Made by a program: the position numbers and the translations under genes. From Sternotherus odoratus (lineage: Eukaryota > Chordata > Testudines > Kinosternidae), in NCBI GenBank assembly GCA_032164245.1, contig JAVMKO010000001.1, forward strand, positions 292,441,041 through 292,505,040: a stretch of DNA of 64,000 nucleotides, written 5' to 3'. The notes beneath the pieces are model-generated. The model did not search any database and had not been told where the DNA came from. It worked only from the letters and a program-made list of their open reading frames with translations. Positions 32,301 to 42,719 of this stretch are shown here, one piece after another. Position 1 is the stretch's first letter, and each line of letters opens with the position of its first letter.

Positions 32301-33106
32301 ATTATATTAAAATTTAAGCATTCACTTAAAAAAAAAAGTTTCAAGCCCTCTGTTGCAGGGATAAGCTTGCCCATTACCCAAATGCATCCTACAGGTTAAG
32401 AAACAACAAAGCTAAAATAAGAACCCAATTAATATTTTTTAGAATCTCATTTTTAGGGAGCCTGACTTATTTTTGAACTCTTTGGGTTAGCAATGCTAAA
32501 CTTCTGGACAGAGTGGCATTCTTTTCCTGCCTACTGAAGTCAATCAGTAAGTAGAATATTTTAAGTGACATCCCTTTAGCAAAAGATGGAGGAATGGTCT
32601 AACATAGGAATGGTCTAACATAGTTCCATGAAAACCATGAAGGAATGGTCTAACGTAGTTCCATGAAAACAACTGTTGGCAATAAACAAACACTTATTAT
32701 CTTCTATGCATAGTATGACTTTCCTGAGTACATTCTTTAGACCTATATCGCTACCGCATCTCTAAGTCCCTCTTGAAGATCCACTTCTGCTCTGCTGTCT
32801 ACAGAGAATCTAGATGACACGTATAAAGCAAAAGGGGGGGGGGAGAGAGTATGTTTCCTATTGCTTGCGCCCTCTGTCAATAAGTCTGTGAAGTCCTCAG
32901 GGCAGAGACCATTCCTTCTTGACAGTGTTGAATGCAACTAGCAATTCAATGACACTACCTTAAACTAATAATTGAGAATAAATAATAATTTATAATACTA
33001 AAGAACACTACTACTAAAACAGGCAAAGGGTTAATTTTTAAAGTCCTTTAGAAAAGCAAGTATTTCAGAAATGACAAATTATAATGGTATCTAACTGAAC
33101 AGGTAT
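32301..33106. other. Unassigned DNA with a local tandem duplication and an L2-like tail
   Basis: A 36-bp-type duplication lies at 32590-32671. Near 32870-32940, GTCCTCAGGGCAGAGACCAT and AATAATAATTTATAATAC resemble an L2/L3 LINE 3' end. A G8 run is at 32833-32841. No gene. Confidence 0.4.
32590..32671. repeat. Local tandem duplication, about 36 bp
   Basis: AGGAATGGTCTAACATAG starts at 32590 (partial unit), 32606 and 32641. The second and third units also share TTCCATGAAAAC. It is a recent slippage-type duplication with few differences. Confidence 0.85.
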
Positions 33107-33111
33107 AACAG

Positions 33112-34179
33112 TGCTGTTTCTGGCGGGACGCAACTGAGAGTGCCAAATCAGGACAAATTGCTTAAAGCAGGGCAGTTACAGCCCAAGGCTGGGGTTTTTC
33201 CACCTCTAAGGCAAACCAAACCAGCCAAACAGAGAAGTCTTTGGTTTTGCCCCACTGGCTAATCACAAGTCTCACAAGCAATTCCCTTAGACACTCCAGT
33301 TTCCCAGTATCACCACCAGCAGCCACTCGTTATGGGGACAAATGGTTATGAAAACCAATACTTCAATAAAAGAAAAAGGTTCTCCCGATCCCAAAGGACC
33401 AAGCCCCAGACCCAGGTCAATATACAAATCTGATCTTACCTACAAATCATGCTGTTGCCAATCCTTTAGAATCTAAAGGTTTATTCATAAAAGGAAAAAG
33501 ATATAGGTGAGAGCTAGAATTGGTTACATGAAATCAATTACATACAGTAATGGCAAAGTTCTTGGTTCAGGCTTGTAGCAGTGATAGAATAAACTGCATT
33601 CAAATCAAGTCTCTGGAGTACAAACATCCACAGCTGGGATGGGTCATTCAGTCCTATGTATAGCGCTTCCATTTGTAGCAAAGTGCCTCCAGAGGTATGA
33701 AGTAGGATTGAAGACAAGATGGAGAGGAGGTATCAGCCTTTTATAATTTTTCCAAGTGTAAAACCCCTCTTTGTTCTTACTATGGAAAATTACAGCAAGA
33801 GAGAGTCTGGAGTCACATGGGCAAGACCCTCCATACCTTGCTGCATCACAAGGTGTGTCTGCCATCTCTCAATGGGTCAATTGTATAGCCAATGATCCTT
33901 AATGGGCCACCAAGCAGGCTAGGCAGAGCTAACATCAACTTGTCTGGGATGTTACCCAGAAGCATAGCATTAGTTTGAGACAAAGAGAGTATAGAGCCAA
34001 TATTCATAACTTCAACAACAAAAATGACATGTATACAGACAGCCATAATCATAATCAGCAAACCATAACCTGGTCATAGACACCTTATATGACCCCCCCT
34101 TTACATAAGATTTGGTGCCACTACAGGACCTTGGTTGCAACAATGATCATACAGTCCCAGATCATGCCAATAACATCAC
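33112..34179. mobile_element. LTR-like repeat (about 1.07 kb)
   Basis: It begins TGCTGTTTCTGGCGGGACG and ends near AACATCAC, with AACAG on both sides (33107-33111 and 34180-34184), a possible 5-bp target duplication. The right end is AC and not CA, so the boundary may be off by a base or mutated. The sequence (CTCTCGATCCCAAAGG-like near 33383, GGTTTATTCATAAAAGG near 33477) resembles an LTR family that I associate with turtles. No coding capacity; the two minus-strand frames are chance. Confidence 0.5.
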
Positions 34180-34184
34180 AACAG

Positions 34185-35473
34185 GTTTGGTGCAAGTTTT
34201 TCTTCTTATAAAAATTTGCCTTCAGCTATTACTAATTTTCTCCTTTGGAACAAAGGACATTATTTGAAAGGGGGGGGGAGAGACTAAGTTGTTTACATAC
34301 TGAAAATAAAAGCACAAACAGAAGGGGGCAATTATGCTAATGAGCAAGAAGATCATAATCAGAGTGCAACTGCAAACACAAAACCTCCATGTACTTAAGG
34401 CAAAAGCTGACAGTGAAGCAGCATGTGCAATTGGGGGGCAATTATATAGGTGCACATTCGTGCAGCATAAGCCATCTATTTTAATTCCATCAGACACTTC
34501 TAAAAACAAATGCTTCTTTTTCCATCATGGCTCTTAACTGTATTCTTAAAACACACACTGAAAATCTAGTTTAATCAAGATTTGGCAGATTTATTACTGA
34601 TTCTCCTTGTCAACCTCACTGCAAAGTGCTCTGGGGGACTTGAGGATATAGAAGAATCTCCTTCAAGTCCTCTTGCCCACTTTGTTATCTCATTACTGTA
34701 TTTCCACTGAGAAATTTGTACTTCACCAACCGTTAGAATTGGCACCCAAAAATTGCCATTTGGTTGCCTGATCATGGATTTCATATCAATTCGTTCATCC
34801 ATGTAGCTGTCAAAAATTTAAATTATGACTTGCCAAGAAAACTGAATGACAATCATAATTTGCCTTTTACAAAATAACAAAGGTTTATTCCTTTGACCCT
34901 AAGCTTTCATTGGACTGGGCTGAATGATATGTTAATCATAACAATTTGAAGTGGTTCTGAATTTTCATTTTTCATGAAAGCAAGACAGGACAAAACTTGA
35001 TGAATGGCATCAAGCAAGAAGTCTGAGCAGCAGGGATAATGGTGAGAAATTCTAAACCCCGGTCCTGCTTTATGATTTCATTAAGGAATGTCAGAACTAT
35101 CAGCCACCCAATCTATTTCCATTTCCAAGCAGATAAATAAATACAATAGAAAATAAGCATCAATTCTTCTGAATAATGACAATTTTTTTGGTGGCAGTGC
35201 AGAGGTGCAAGGCTACACTTGCAGGAAGAAGAGTGAGAGAAGGAGGTTGTGTGAAAATGATATATATCAACCTACAGAGAATATATGTATAGAAATAAAT
35301 CTTACAACACTTTTACTTTATTACTTTAACTATAATAGACCATGATCAATGAAAGGAGCCCAAAACCTTTCAAAATAATATTTATGGAAGAGGACATCAG
35401 CTTGGCAATGAATCCGTTAAAAAAAAAATCTTCAGATTTAGTGGAAGTCTTCTTTTAAATGTCAGAAACTGAA
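34185..35473. other. Single-copy-looking AT-rich DNA
   Basis: No gene is supported. The 95-aa minus frame at 34222-34509 and its plus-strand overlap have no recognisable family. Confidence 0.45.
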
Positions 35474-35926
35474 GATCATAGAATCTTAGAAATGTAGGTC
35501 TGGAAGGGACACTCCTTGCACTCGGGCAGGTCCAGCCCCCTGCACCGAGGCAGGACTAAGTAAACCTACACGATCCCTGGAAGGTATTTGTTCTCCCTGT
35601 TATGAAAAATCTCCAATAGTGGGGATTCCACAATCTCCCTTAGAAGCCTATTCCAGAACTTAATTCCTGAACTTAATTAGAAAGTTTTTCCTAATGTCTA
35701 ACCTAAATCTCTCTTGCTGCAGGTTAAGCCCATTACTTCTTGTTCTACTTTCAGGAGACATGGAGAAAAATTAATCACAGTCCTCTTTATAGCAGTCCTG
35801 AAGATTTATCAGGTTCCCCCCTCAGTCTTTTTCTCAAGTTTTGTTAATCTTTCCTCACAAATCAGGTTTTCTAAACCTTTTATCATTTTTGTACCATCTT
35901 ACTAATTTTAGGACTCCCTAAAACTA
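35474..35926 (-). mobile_element. CR1 LINE 3' end, antisense
   Basis: The plus strand starts GATCATAGAATCTTAGAAATG and TCTGGAAGGGACACTCC, the reverse complement of a CR1 terminus. It continues through AAGCCTATTCCAGAACTTAA, TTAGAAAGTTTTTCCTAATG and AGGTTAAGCCCATTACTTC, the antisense of the ORF2 C-terminus. The copy ends next to a Tigger-like MITE at 35929. Confidence 0.85.
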
Positions 35927-35928
35927 TA

Positions 35929-36615
35929 CAGTAAAACCTCCATTTAACGGACTAATTCGGGCGAGGGGGTGTCCGTTAAATCAAAAAGTCAGTTATTTAA
36001 TTAAAAAAAAAAAAAACGAGCTGTCGGAGCAGCAGCCCGCCCGCCACAGGGTTGGGGCGGCAGCTCCACAGCCCCGCCTGTTGCTGGGACCCGGGCGGCA
36101 GCCGGGAGCCGTCAGCCAGCCCGCAGGCGGGAGCCGGGAGCCAGCAGCCCTCCCTCTGGCGGGACTCGGGCGGGAGCCGGGAGCCGGCAGCCCGCCCGCT
36201 GTTGTGACCCAGGTGGCAGCCGGGAGCCGGCAGCCAGCCCGCAGGTGGGAGCTGGGCAGGAGCCGGGAGCCGGCAGCCAGCCCACCCGCAGGCGGGACCC
36301 GGCAGCCAGCCAGCCCGCCCGCAGGCGGGAGCCGGGAGCCGGCAGCCCGACGGCAGGCGGGAGCTGGGAGCCGGCAGCCCGCCCGCTGGCGGGAGCTGGG
36401 AGCTGGCAGCCCGCCCGCTGGCGGGAGCCGGGAGCTGGCAGCCCGCCTGCTGCTGTGACCCGGGCGGCAGCCGGCAGCCAGCCCGCCCGCTGCCTGGACC
36501 CGGGTGGCAGCCGGGAGCCAGCAGCCAGCCCCCGAGAAATGGATTTCGGATGCTTCAGACTTGCTCAGAAATTTTGTCCATTGCATCCGAAGTCCGTTAA
36601 ATCGAGGTTTTACTG
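35929..36615 (-). mobile_element. Tigger-like MITE with expanded GC minisatellite (687 bp)
   Basis: Ends are CAGTAAAACCTCCATTTAAC (left) and inverted GAGGTTTTACTG (right), flanked by TA at 35927-35928 and 36616-36617. Subterminal phrases GGGTGTCCGTTAAATCA and TTGCATCCGAAGTCCGTTAA are shared with the copies at 40888 and 63625. Relative to those two this copy is in the opposite orientation. Its core (36020-36535) is an array of roughly fifteen GGGAGCCGGCAGCCCGCCCGC-like units, about 30-37 bp each. In the other copies the core is only about 120-130 bp. The 232-aa, 173-aa and 125-aa frames here are translations of the array. Confidence 0.9.
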
Positions 36616-36617
36616 TA

Positions 36618-36950
36618 TGCATTTTAGTAATCCGCTGATGCAAAGTATGTGTGGATTTCCTCAACCATGTTTGTGTACCTTTAAAAACCATTTCTGGGTT
36701 ACCACTAACAAGTTAACCTTCACCCCAGCAACTGCACAGTATTATATATTAATAAAAAAGAAATAGCCTCAGTAGCTGAAATACCCTGGTGTGGGGACAT
36801 CTATGGGCAAATGTGGTCTTTTTACTGGCAAGCACTAACACATGTGAATGCAAATGCAGGCCAACTAGGAGGCAACATTTTTCTTTTATAAACAGATGTG
36901 ATCATTTATACCAGAGCTGAGCATTGCAGGGGATGGAGGAAAATCTTAAA
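36618..36950. other. Unassigned AT-rich DNA
   Basis: No feature recognised before the microsatellites. Confidence 0.4.
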
Positions 36951-36956
36951 TTATAT

Positions 36957-37029
<73 letters not shown>

Positions 37030-37034
37030 CATAT

Positions 37035-37072
<38 letters not shown>

Positions 37073-37088
37073 TTTAATATTTTCTTAA

Positions 37089-37137
<49 letters not shown>
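36951..37137. repeat. Compound (TA)n and (GA)n microsatellite
   Basis: TA repeats interrupted by CATATACACAC occupy 36951-37066. A pure GA run of 44 bp is at 37094-37137. The minus-strand frame here is a translation of the repeat. It directly adjoins the palindrome at 37145. Confidence 0.95.
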
Positions 37138-37139
<2 letters not shown>

Positions 37140-37144
37140 TTGTC

Positions 37145-37251
37145 GATTCCAAAAAAAGAATAGAGTTGAAACGTTTTTGATGTTCTATATATCTAGGTAT
37201 AGATATATGGAACATCAAAAACTGTTTCAACTCTATTCTTTTTTTGGAATC
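37145..37251. repeat. 107-bp near-perfect palindrome
   Basis: The left arm 37145-37195 pairs with the right arm 37200-37251 around a four-base centre (GGTA, 37196-37199). Reading inward, both arms share GATTCCAAAAAAAGAATAGA, GTTGAAAC, GTTTTTGATGTTC and ATATATCTA. There is one single-base bulge (an extra A near GAAAC-A-GTTTTT on one arm) and one T/G wobble. As RNA it would form an approximately 51-bp hairpin with a very short loop. The loop is too small and the stem too long for a typical animal pre-miRNA. No transposon terminus or target duplication is evident at its ends. Confidence 0.95.
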
Positions 37252-38771
37252 AATGAGTTTAATTTATGGAGGTTTGTATGGAAAATTAGACTACAATTTA
37301 ATTTAATTATTTTTTCTTAAACTTTTTTCCAGCACCCAGATAGATAGTATTGAGTGCTACAGATACTAAGCTATATCGGTTCTGTTCACAAATCAAATCG
37401 CTTAGGAAGTCCAAGCATAATATTCAGGAAAAGTACCAAGGCCCATCTATACTTCCTGGCCTGCAAAAACCTGGAAGAAGGGGCAGTCGAGGGACTGTTG
37501 TAATTTAATTGTGGAGCTTGTTAGATTTCTGTTACATAGATGTTGCTGCTTAGGCAGCACTCACTGGGTAAATACAAGAGTCAGTTTATGATCAATTAAA
37601 ATATTCAGAATGTGTCCCGGGCACTGAACCTAAAATAACTAACAGATTACCAGGAGTTTGCAGCGCCTGTGAATTAGGAGGAAAATTCTCCATTAAAGTA
37701 TATATTAATTTCACCAAACTGATTTACAATCACTGTCCAAAGAAAACTTGAAAAAAAATATTTGTAACTCATCTTAGGTCTGGGGCCCTGGCTCTGTCAG
37801 CCCAATCATTATATTTCATACTAAACTCTCTCTAATTATACAGTCAGGCATTAAAAAAAGTCAGAGATACATACAGGCTCTTTAACAAGCTTTAGCTAAA
37901 ATCAAAAGCCTACAAAGGGCTAAATCAAAAGCTGTCTCACTCCAACTCAATTCTTTCTGCAGTCAAACCAAGACTAATTAATGCTTTTAACATCAGTTTA
38001 CCCCTTGTGGCACTATAAATCAGAACATACAGACTTTATGGGTTAACAATAGAATTTGTGAGAGGAGTAGCTTATTAACCAAACTCAAAATTCAAATGTA
38101 CTTAATAAAAAACAGGTATATTAAGCAGCATTGTATGTGACCTACAGAATTATCTGCAGGCTATACACAGAGAACATGCATTTATCAATACAAACAAGGC
38201 CAACACACCAGGAAGAGGCGGTAAATTACACATCAGATATAAAGGCCACTACCTCCAGCCAGGCTTTTGTAGGAGCAGCTATGTAGGATGTGCACTGTGG
38301 GAAGGCATCATCAAAAGATATGTACAGCCTTCTGAACCTTTTGCTCTATAATAATCCTAGCCACTTAAAGGCTGTGAGTATTGAGAACACTATTGTACTT
38401 TTCTAGAAAAATAGGAAATCAGTATTCAAGTGGATCTCCCACTATGCTATATTCAACAAGGCCTCTTAGTATTTTCACAGTATGTTGCACTAGCTTTGAA
38501 GAGAGTGCAGTTCTGATTAGGGATTTGTTTTTTCCTCCGAAAATTTACACTTCCTTTAAAAAAAAAAAAAAAAAAAAGACTCAAAACCTACACACCATGG
38601 TATTCAGTTCCTAGTGCTATAATTATATGGGATTCTCAGAGTCTGTATGCCTAGTGGACATTAACTCTGGACTCAGAATGAGTGGAGCACTAATCACCAG
38701 ACTACAAGATAGGCACATGGCAGCTCAGGAGCCAAAGATCAAGCAAACTGGTGCTGCTGAACTCACCAACC
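37252..38771. other. Single-copy-looking DNA with a candidate conserved element
   Basis: No gene is supported. The stretch 37470-37770 is repeat-free and rich in TAATTTAATTG, ATCAATTAAAAT and CTAACAGATTAC cores. An A20 tract lies at 38558-38577. The 77-aa frame at 38381-38614 runs into it. Confidence 0.4.
37470..37770. promoter_or_regulatory. Candidate conserved non-coding element
   Basis: The segment has no repeat resemblance or open frame. It contains several homeodomain-like (TAATTT, CAATTAA) and TGATCAATTA-type cores within 300 bp. This is an impression of texture only. Confidence 0.2.
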
Positions 38772-38779
38772 TTTTAGAG

Positions 38780-38929
38780 CAGTGGTGTCCAATACATTCA
38801 CACTAGCCACATGTGGCTAATGGTCTATTGAATTGTGGCTAACGCATGTGTTTTTTTTATAATGTGGCTAACAGGAAAAATTCAAAACCACAAGTGTGGC
38901 TAGCATTGAATTTCTATTGGACACCGCTG
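38780..38929. mobile_element. Short hAT MITE (150 bp)
   Basis: Ends CAGTGGTGTCCAATA and TATTGGACACCGCTG are inverted repeats (14 of 15). Flanks TTTTAGAG (38772-38779) and CTTTAGAG (38930-38937) match at seven of eight. Repeated ATGTGGCTAA / TGTGGCTAAC phrases fill the interior. No coding capacity. Confidence 0.9.
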
Positions 38930-39092
38930 CTTTAGAGATAAGCAAAGGAAGCAATGGGAACCTCTTCCCACCAATAAGCCATAAGGGTGAGGAAAGAGGA
39001 GGAACGTTATCTTATCCAATACCCAGAAACCAGGATAGAAAAGAAGTACTGCACTGACCAGAGAGCCAAAAAACAATCTTGGTTCAGAATCA

Positions 39093-39357
39093 GAGAGGTA
39101 GCCGTGTTAGTCTGGAATAGCAGAGGTAACAAAGAGTCCTGTGGCACCTTAAAGACTAACTATAAAGTATTGAAGCATAAGCTTTCATGGGCTAATACCC
39201 ACTTCGTCGGATGCAAGCAGTGGAAGTGTCCAGGGGCAGGTATAGATAAGTAGGCAAGAACCAGGTAGGAGGTGACAAGGTTAGTCCAATCAGGCTGAAC
39301 CAGCTTGTTAACTCAAATCACGGAGGGTGGGGTATTCTTCTAGCAGCTGAATTGGAG
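39093..39357 (-). mobile_element. Penelope-like 3' tail
   Basis: The plus strand has GGTAGCCGTGTTAGTCTGG, GTGGCACCTTAAAGACTAAC and CCCACTTCGTCGGATGCA. These are the tail motifs of the Penelope-like family at 10033. It continues into its 3' UTR (AGGTTAGTCCAATCAGGC) up to about TTCTTCTAGCAGCTGA near 39340. The coding part is missing. Orientation is inferred from the copy at 10033. Confidence 0.75.
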
Positions 39358-39698
39358 GTGGAGACGGGGCGCATGGAGCTGGCTGGGGCTGGGGGGGGGG
39401 CGCCAGGGGCCCGCCGCGACCGGCCTGAGCTCGCGAGGGCACCGGGCGCCTGCCACGACCGGGCTCGGCTCGCGAGGGAGACCTGGAGCTGGCCGGGGGG
39501 GCGGGGAGCCTCCTTCGACCGGGCTCGGCTCGCGGGGGTGCCTGGAGCTGGTTGGGGGGGCACAGGGAGCCCGCCGCGACCGGGACTGAGCTCGCGGGGG
39601 CGCTGGATGCCAGCAGCCCGCGGCAGGGGTCGGAGCCGGCTGCAGGGGATCGCGACCCCCGCAATACCGGGTCCTGACCCCCACTTTGAGAACCAGTG
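39345..39698. mobile_element. Truncated hAT element with GC minisatellite
   Basis: The right end CCCCCACTTTGAGAACCAGTG is a hAT terminus (inverse of CAGTGGTTCTCAAAGTGGG). The left terminus is not visible. TTCTAGCA (near 39337) and TTCTAGAA (39699-39706) might be a duplication, but this is uncertain. The core has five to six GCGAGGG...CTGGAGCTGG...CGACCGGGCTCGG units of about 62 bp. The overlapping frames of 114-209 aa on both strands are translations of this array. Confidence 0.65.
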
Positions 39699-39706
39699 TT
39701 CTAGAA

Positions 39707-40887
39707 TTATGGATGCTGCCACACCCCCAGCCTTAAAGTGCTTTTCATCACATACAGAGTTTACAGTTTGGTTCAATGACTCTCAGCACGCCCACTATAC
39801 AAATTGTTGCTGCTATGGTAAAGATGTATCAATTTTTCTGACCAAACTGATAATTCCCCACACAGTACTGGTTAGTTTTGATGCACATAGCGAACTCTCA
39901 CTTTCTCATTCACCACCGATAGTACTAGGGAGCATGGTTGGAAGTGAGAGAATAGGTATTTGTACCCCTTGGAGAGAATGAAGTATTTGTGCTCTATCCC
40001 CTGGCAGTGAGCGGGATTGAGGCAGGGGTCTGCCACAGAGTCTTAATATTGCTCTGAATAGTTTTTATTAGTGGCAGAGCTACCCTGTACAGTCCCTCTG
40101 GCGCAAGGGTATCAACCATGGGGTCTTCGGGCTTGACCACCTCCTCCACCTGTAACACCATGTTATGGGCAATCCTTCATAGAAGGTCTGGTGGGCCCTG
40201 TGGTCAATTGGGAGAGGACCCGAGGTTGAAGGTCCCACCACCGCCTCATCAAGGAATGGAGATGAGGAGGCCAGAGGTGGTACGTGATCCTCCTGACCCT
40301 CTGGCTCCCTGCCCTCCTCCTCTCTCTCCCCCCTCCAAAAAGCCTGTAATTTTCACCTATTCCTAAGTAATGGCACATTTGGTTCTGCTGCGTAATCTAT
40401 TGATGTCTAGAGGCCTAAAGCAGGTCAGGTCTCCCCATCATGCAAGGCACTATACAAACAAATAGTAAGAGGACAGTTCCTGCACCAGTTTACATTCTAT
40501 ATTGTTTGCAAAGATTTCATTTAAAAATAATTTTGTCTTTTTCTATTGAAAAGAAAAAAAGTTGCTACAATGTAAGCCATCAGAAAACTGTTTGCAGTGA
40601 ACCATGACAGAAATGGATATGGGGAGTAACTCTGCTACTAAGGCACTCACCCCAAAGCCTTATTGGTATCATTTCATTGACACTTGTAAGCATGGGCCAG
40701 GGTAGGGTTTTTTCTATTTTTATTTTTAAAAAACAAAAACAAAGTTTAAATTTTGTGTTAGTACAACACTAGAGCTTCCCAAAATGAGGAAATGCAAACA
40801 TTAATGTTCTAATAGCAATGATAACCTCGACTGTGTTACACATACATAGCATGTTCTATTTCCAATATGCCAATTTAAAGTAAAGTA
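39707..40887. other. Unassigned DNA, partly repeat-like
   Basis: The text at 39980-40370 (GAGCGGGATTGAGGCAGGGG, GGTGGGCCCTG, CCCACCACCGCCTCATCAAG) has the feel of a repeat, but I cannot name it. At 40430-40505, AAGGCACTATACAAACAAAT and GGACAGTTCCTGCACC resemble an old LINE/SINE tail like that at 54295-54375. No gene. Confidence 0.4.
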
Positions 40888-41216
40888 CAGTAAATCCTCG
40901 ATTTAACGGACCTCGATTTAACGGACTTCGGATGCAACGGACAAAATTTCTAAGCAAGTCTGATGCATCCGAAATCCATTTGTCGAGGGCTGGCTCCCGG
41001 CTGCCACCCGGGTCCAGACAGCGGGCGGGCTGGCTGCCGGCTCCCGGCTGCCGCCCGGGTCACAGCAGCAGGCAGGCTGCGGAGCTGCCGCCCCGGCCCT
41101 GTGGAGGGCGGGCTGCTGCTCCGACAGCTCGGGGGGGGGTTGTATTAAATAACGGACTTTCTGATTTAACGGACACCCCCTCGCCCGAATTAGTCCGTTA
41201 AATCGAGGTTTTACTG
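40888..41216 (+). mobile_element. Tigger-like MITE, second copy (329 bp)
   Basis: It starts CAGTAAATCCTCGATTTAAC and ends GTTAAATCGAGGTTTTACTG, flanked by TA at 40886-40887 and 41217-41218. A direct repeat of CCTCGATTTAACGGAC occurs at the left end. The GC-rich core is short (about 40985-41140). Phrases GGATGCAACGGACAAAATTT and GGACACCCCCTCGCCCGAA match the copies at 35929 and 63625. The frames at 40932-41201 read the GC core. Confidence 0.95.
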
Positions 41217-41218
41217 TA

Positions 41219-41487
41219 GTTTAATCTATTACACCACTTTTTTTTTTTTTGGTCATAAAATGCACACTGTAAAGTATAAAGGATGCAACTGAGTTAAACA
41301 TTGCTATTGGATCCTGACTTCTTGCATTTCTTGACTCTGTGATTAACTGTTCAATATTAAATGTAATACAGTTCTATATAATACAAATAAGGTTCAGATG
41401 AGCAGTAAACATGAGCAATTTAAAAACAGTCTGCTCCTGGACAAATTTATTAAGTGCCTATCCCTTTAATTTTTCAGGTTGGGGAGG
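41219..41487. other. Unassigned AT-rich DNA
   Basis: No feature beyond a T12 run near 41238. Confidence 0.4.
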
Positions 41488-41912
41488 GATAGGTTGGCCA
41501 GGTGCCCAGTTTTTGAAAGTCCAAAAGGGGAAAGTTCAGTCGAAAAGGAGACCTGATAGCATTCAGTCAGCTCTACTGACTGGACACCCAAAATCCAGTT
41601 ACTGTGGGCAGGAGAGGAACTGGGTCATCACCCACACCAGCCCTTACTCAGCCGGGGCCACCTTCTACCTTCATCGTGTGGTTGCAGCTCCCAGCCTCAG
41701 CAAAGCAACCGAGTCCCTCATGATCCGGGGTGTGATAGGAGATAGGCAGCGAATGATTGATGGAAGAGGGAAAAGGAGTGGATGGGGTGGAGCTTTGAGG
41801 ACAGAGAGGAGTGGGGACAAGGCCACGGGGGAAGAGGTGGGGCAGGGAAGGCTCCAGCACTCCTCCTGAAATGTCCAGTTTTAAAATATTAACAATTTGG
41901 CAACACTGTGGT
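41488..41912. repeat. Interspersed repeat, class uncertain (DNA transposon-like)
   Basis: The left part TAGGTTGGCCAGGTGCCCAG with AGTCGAAAAGGAGACCTGAT, and the right part AAATGTCCAGTTTTAAAATA with AACAATTTGGCAACAC, fit a turtle repeat family whose ends carry GGTTGCCA/TGGCAACC phrases. The inverted relation GGTTGGCCA versus TTGGCAACAC suggests terminal inverted repeats, but no target duplication is clear. The 152-aa frames on both strands (41411-41869 and 41648-42106) are products of this repeat. Confidence 0.5.
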
Positions 41913-42419
41913 GGAAGCAGGAAGAAGGATCTAATGTAAGAGTCTAGTCTACAAGGTGCAATCTGAGGGTGAGGGTAAGCCATTGGTCTGATACCTCTTG
42001 TATATGAATTTCGTTGTGCTGAAGATAATCCAGATAGTAATCTGCCTAATGCTGCAGGGCACTGAGAGTCTTCACAGCATTCCACAACTCTAAAACAGCA
42101 AAACAAAAAAGAGAATTATAAGATTTCAGAGCTGAAGAGCGCTCCTATCAAACAGACCACAAAAGGACAGGAAAACAAGCACAGAAGTTTTCTCCATCTG
42201 CACCCCAAAGGGAGAAACAGGGAAGTTTAAAAAGTACAGCTTGTAAGGAAGTAGGACTAGGGAGACATACCACATGGGACCCTACCATAGCCAACAACCA
42301 GGCTGGGAGTGAGGTGCCAAGGTTTAAATGGTTACAGACACTTTTTTGCACCTATTATTAATCAAACAGACATTATGCATGGGTAGTATGCAATTCTTTA
42401 AGGAACTTTTACTATGTAT
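41913..42419. other. Unassigned DNA
   Basis: No gene or named repeat. Confidence 0.4.
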
Positions 42420-42708
42420 TAAGATGACCTCAAGATATGTCCCCCTTGAAAAATGAGGAGGTTGGTTGTTTTTCACCTTAGACATATCGAAGTCTCACTA
42501 TCAAGGGGTGTAGTTGATTCTCCATCACTTGAAATCTTTAAATCAAGTTTGTGTGGCTTTCGGAAATGATATGCTCTAGCTCACCAAGAAATTATGGGCT
42601 TGATGCAGGAATTACAATTTCATTCTATATGGTTTATGTTATGCAAAGAGATCAGACTAAATGATAAAATAGTCCCTTATGGCCTTAAAAAATCTGTGAC
42701 TTCTCTAT
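42420..42708 (+). mobile_element. CR1 LINE 3' end fragment
   Basis: GTTGATTCTCCATCACTTGA, AAATCTTTAAATCAAGTTTG, AGAGATCAGACTAAATGATA and GTCCCTTATGGCCTTAAAAA follow the order of a CR1 ORF2 C-terminus and 3' UTR on the plus strand. Diverged and 5'-truncated. Confidence 0.75.
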
Positions 42709-42719
42709 ATTTTGCTACA

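Noticed and set aside
35993..36766. Frames of 125-232 aa on both strands (Ala/Gly/Arg/Pro-rich)
   Set aside because: They translate the minisatellite array in the Tigger-like MITE.
37145..37251. Palindrome as a microRNA precursor
   Set aside because: The stem is about 51 bp with almost no bulges and a four-base loop, unlike typical animal pre-miRNAs; kept only as a hairpin of unknown origin.
39318..39981. Frames of 114-209 aa on both strands
   Set aside because: Products of the 62-bp GC array of a truncated hAT element.
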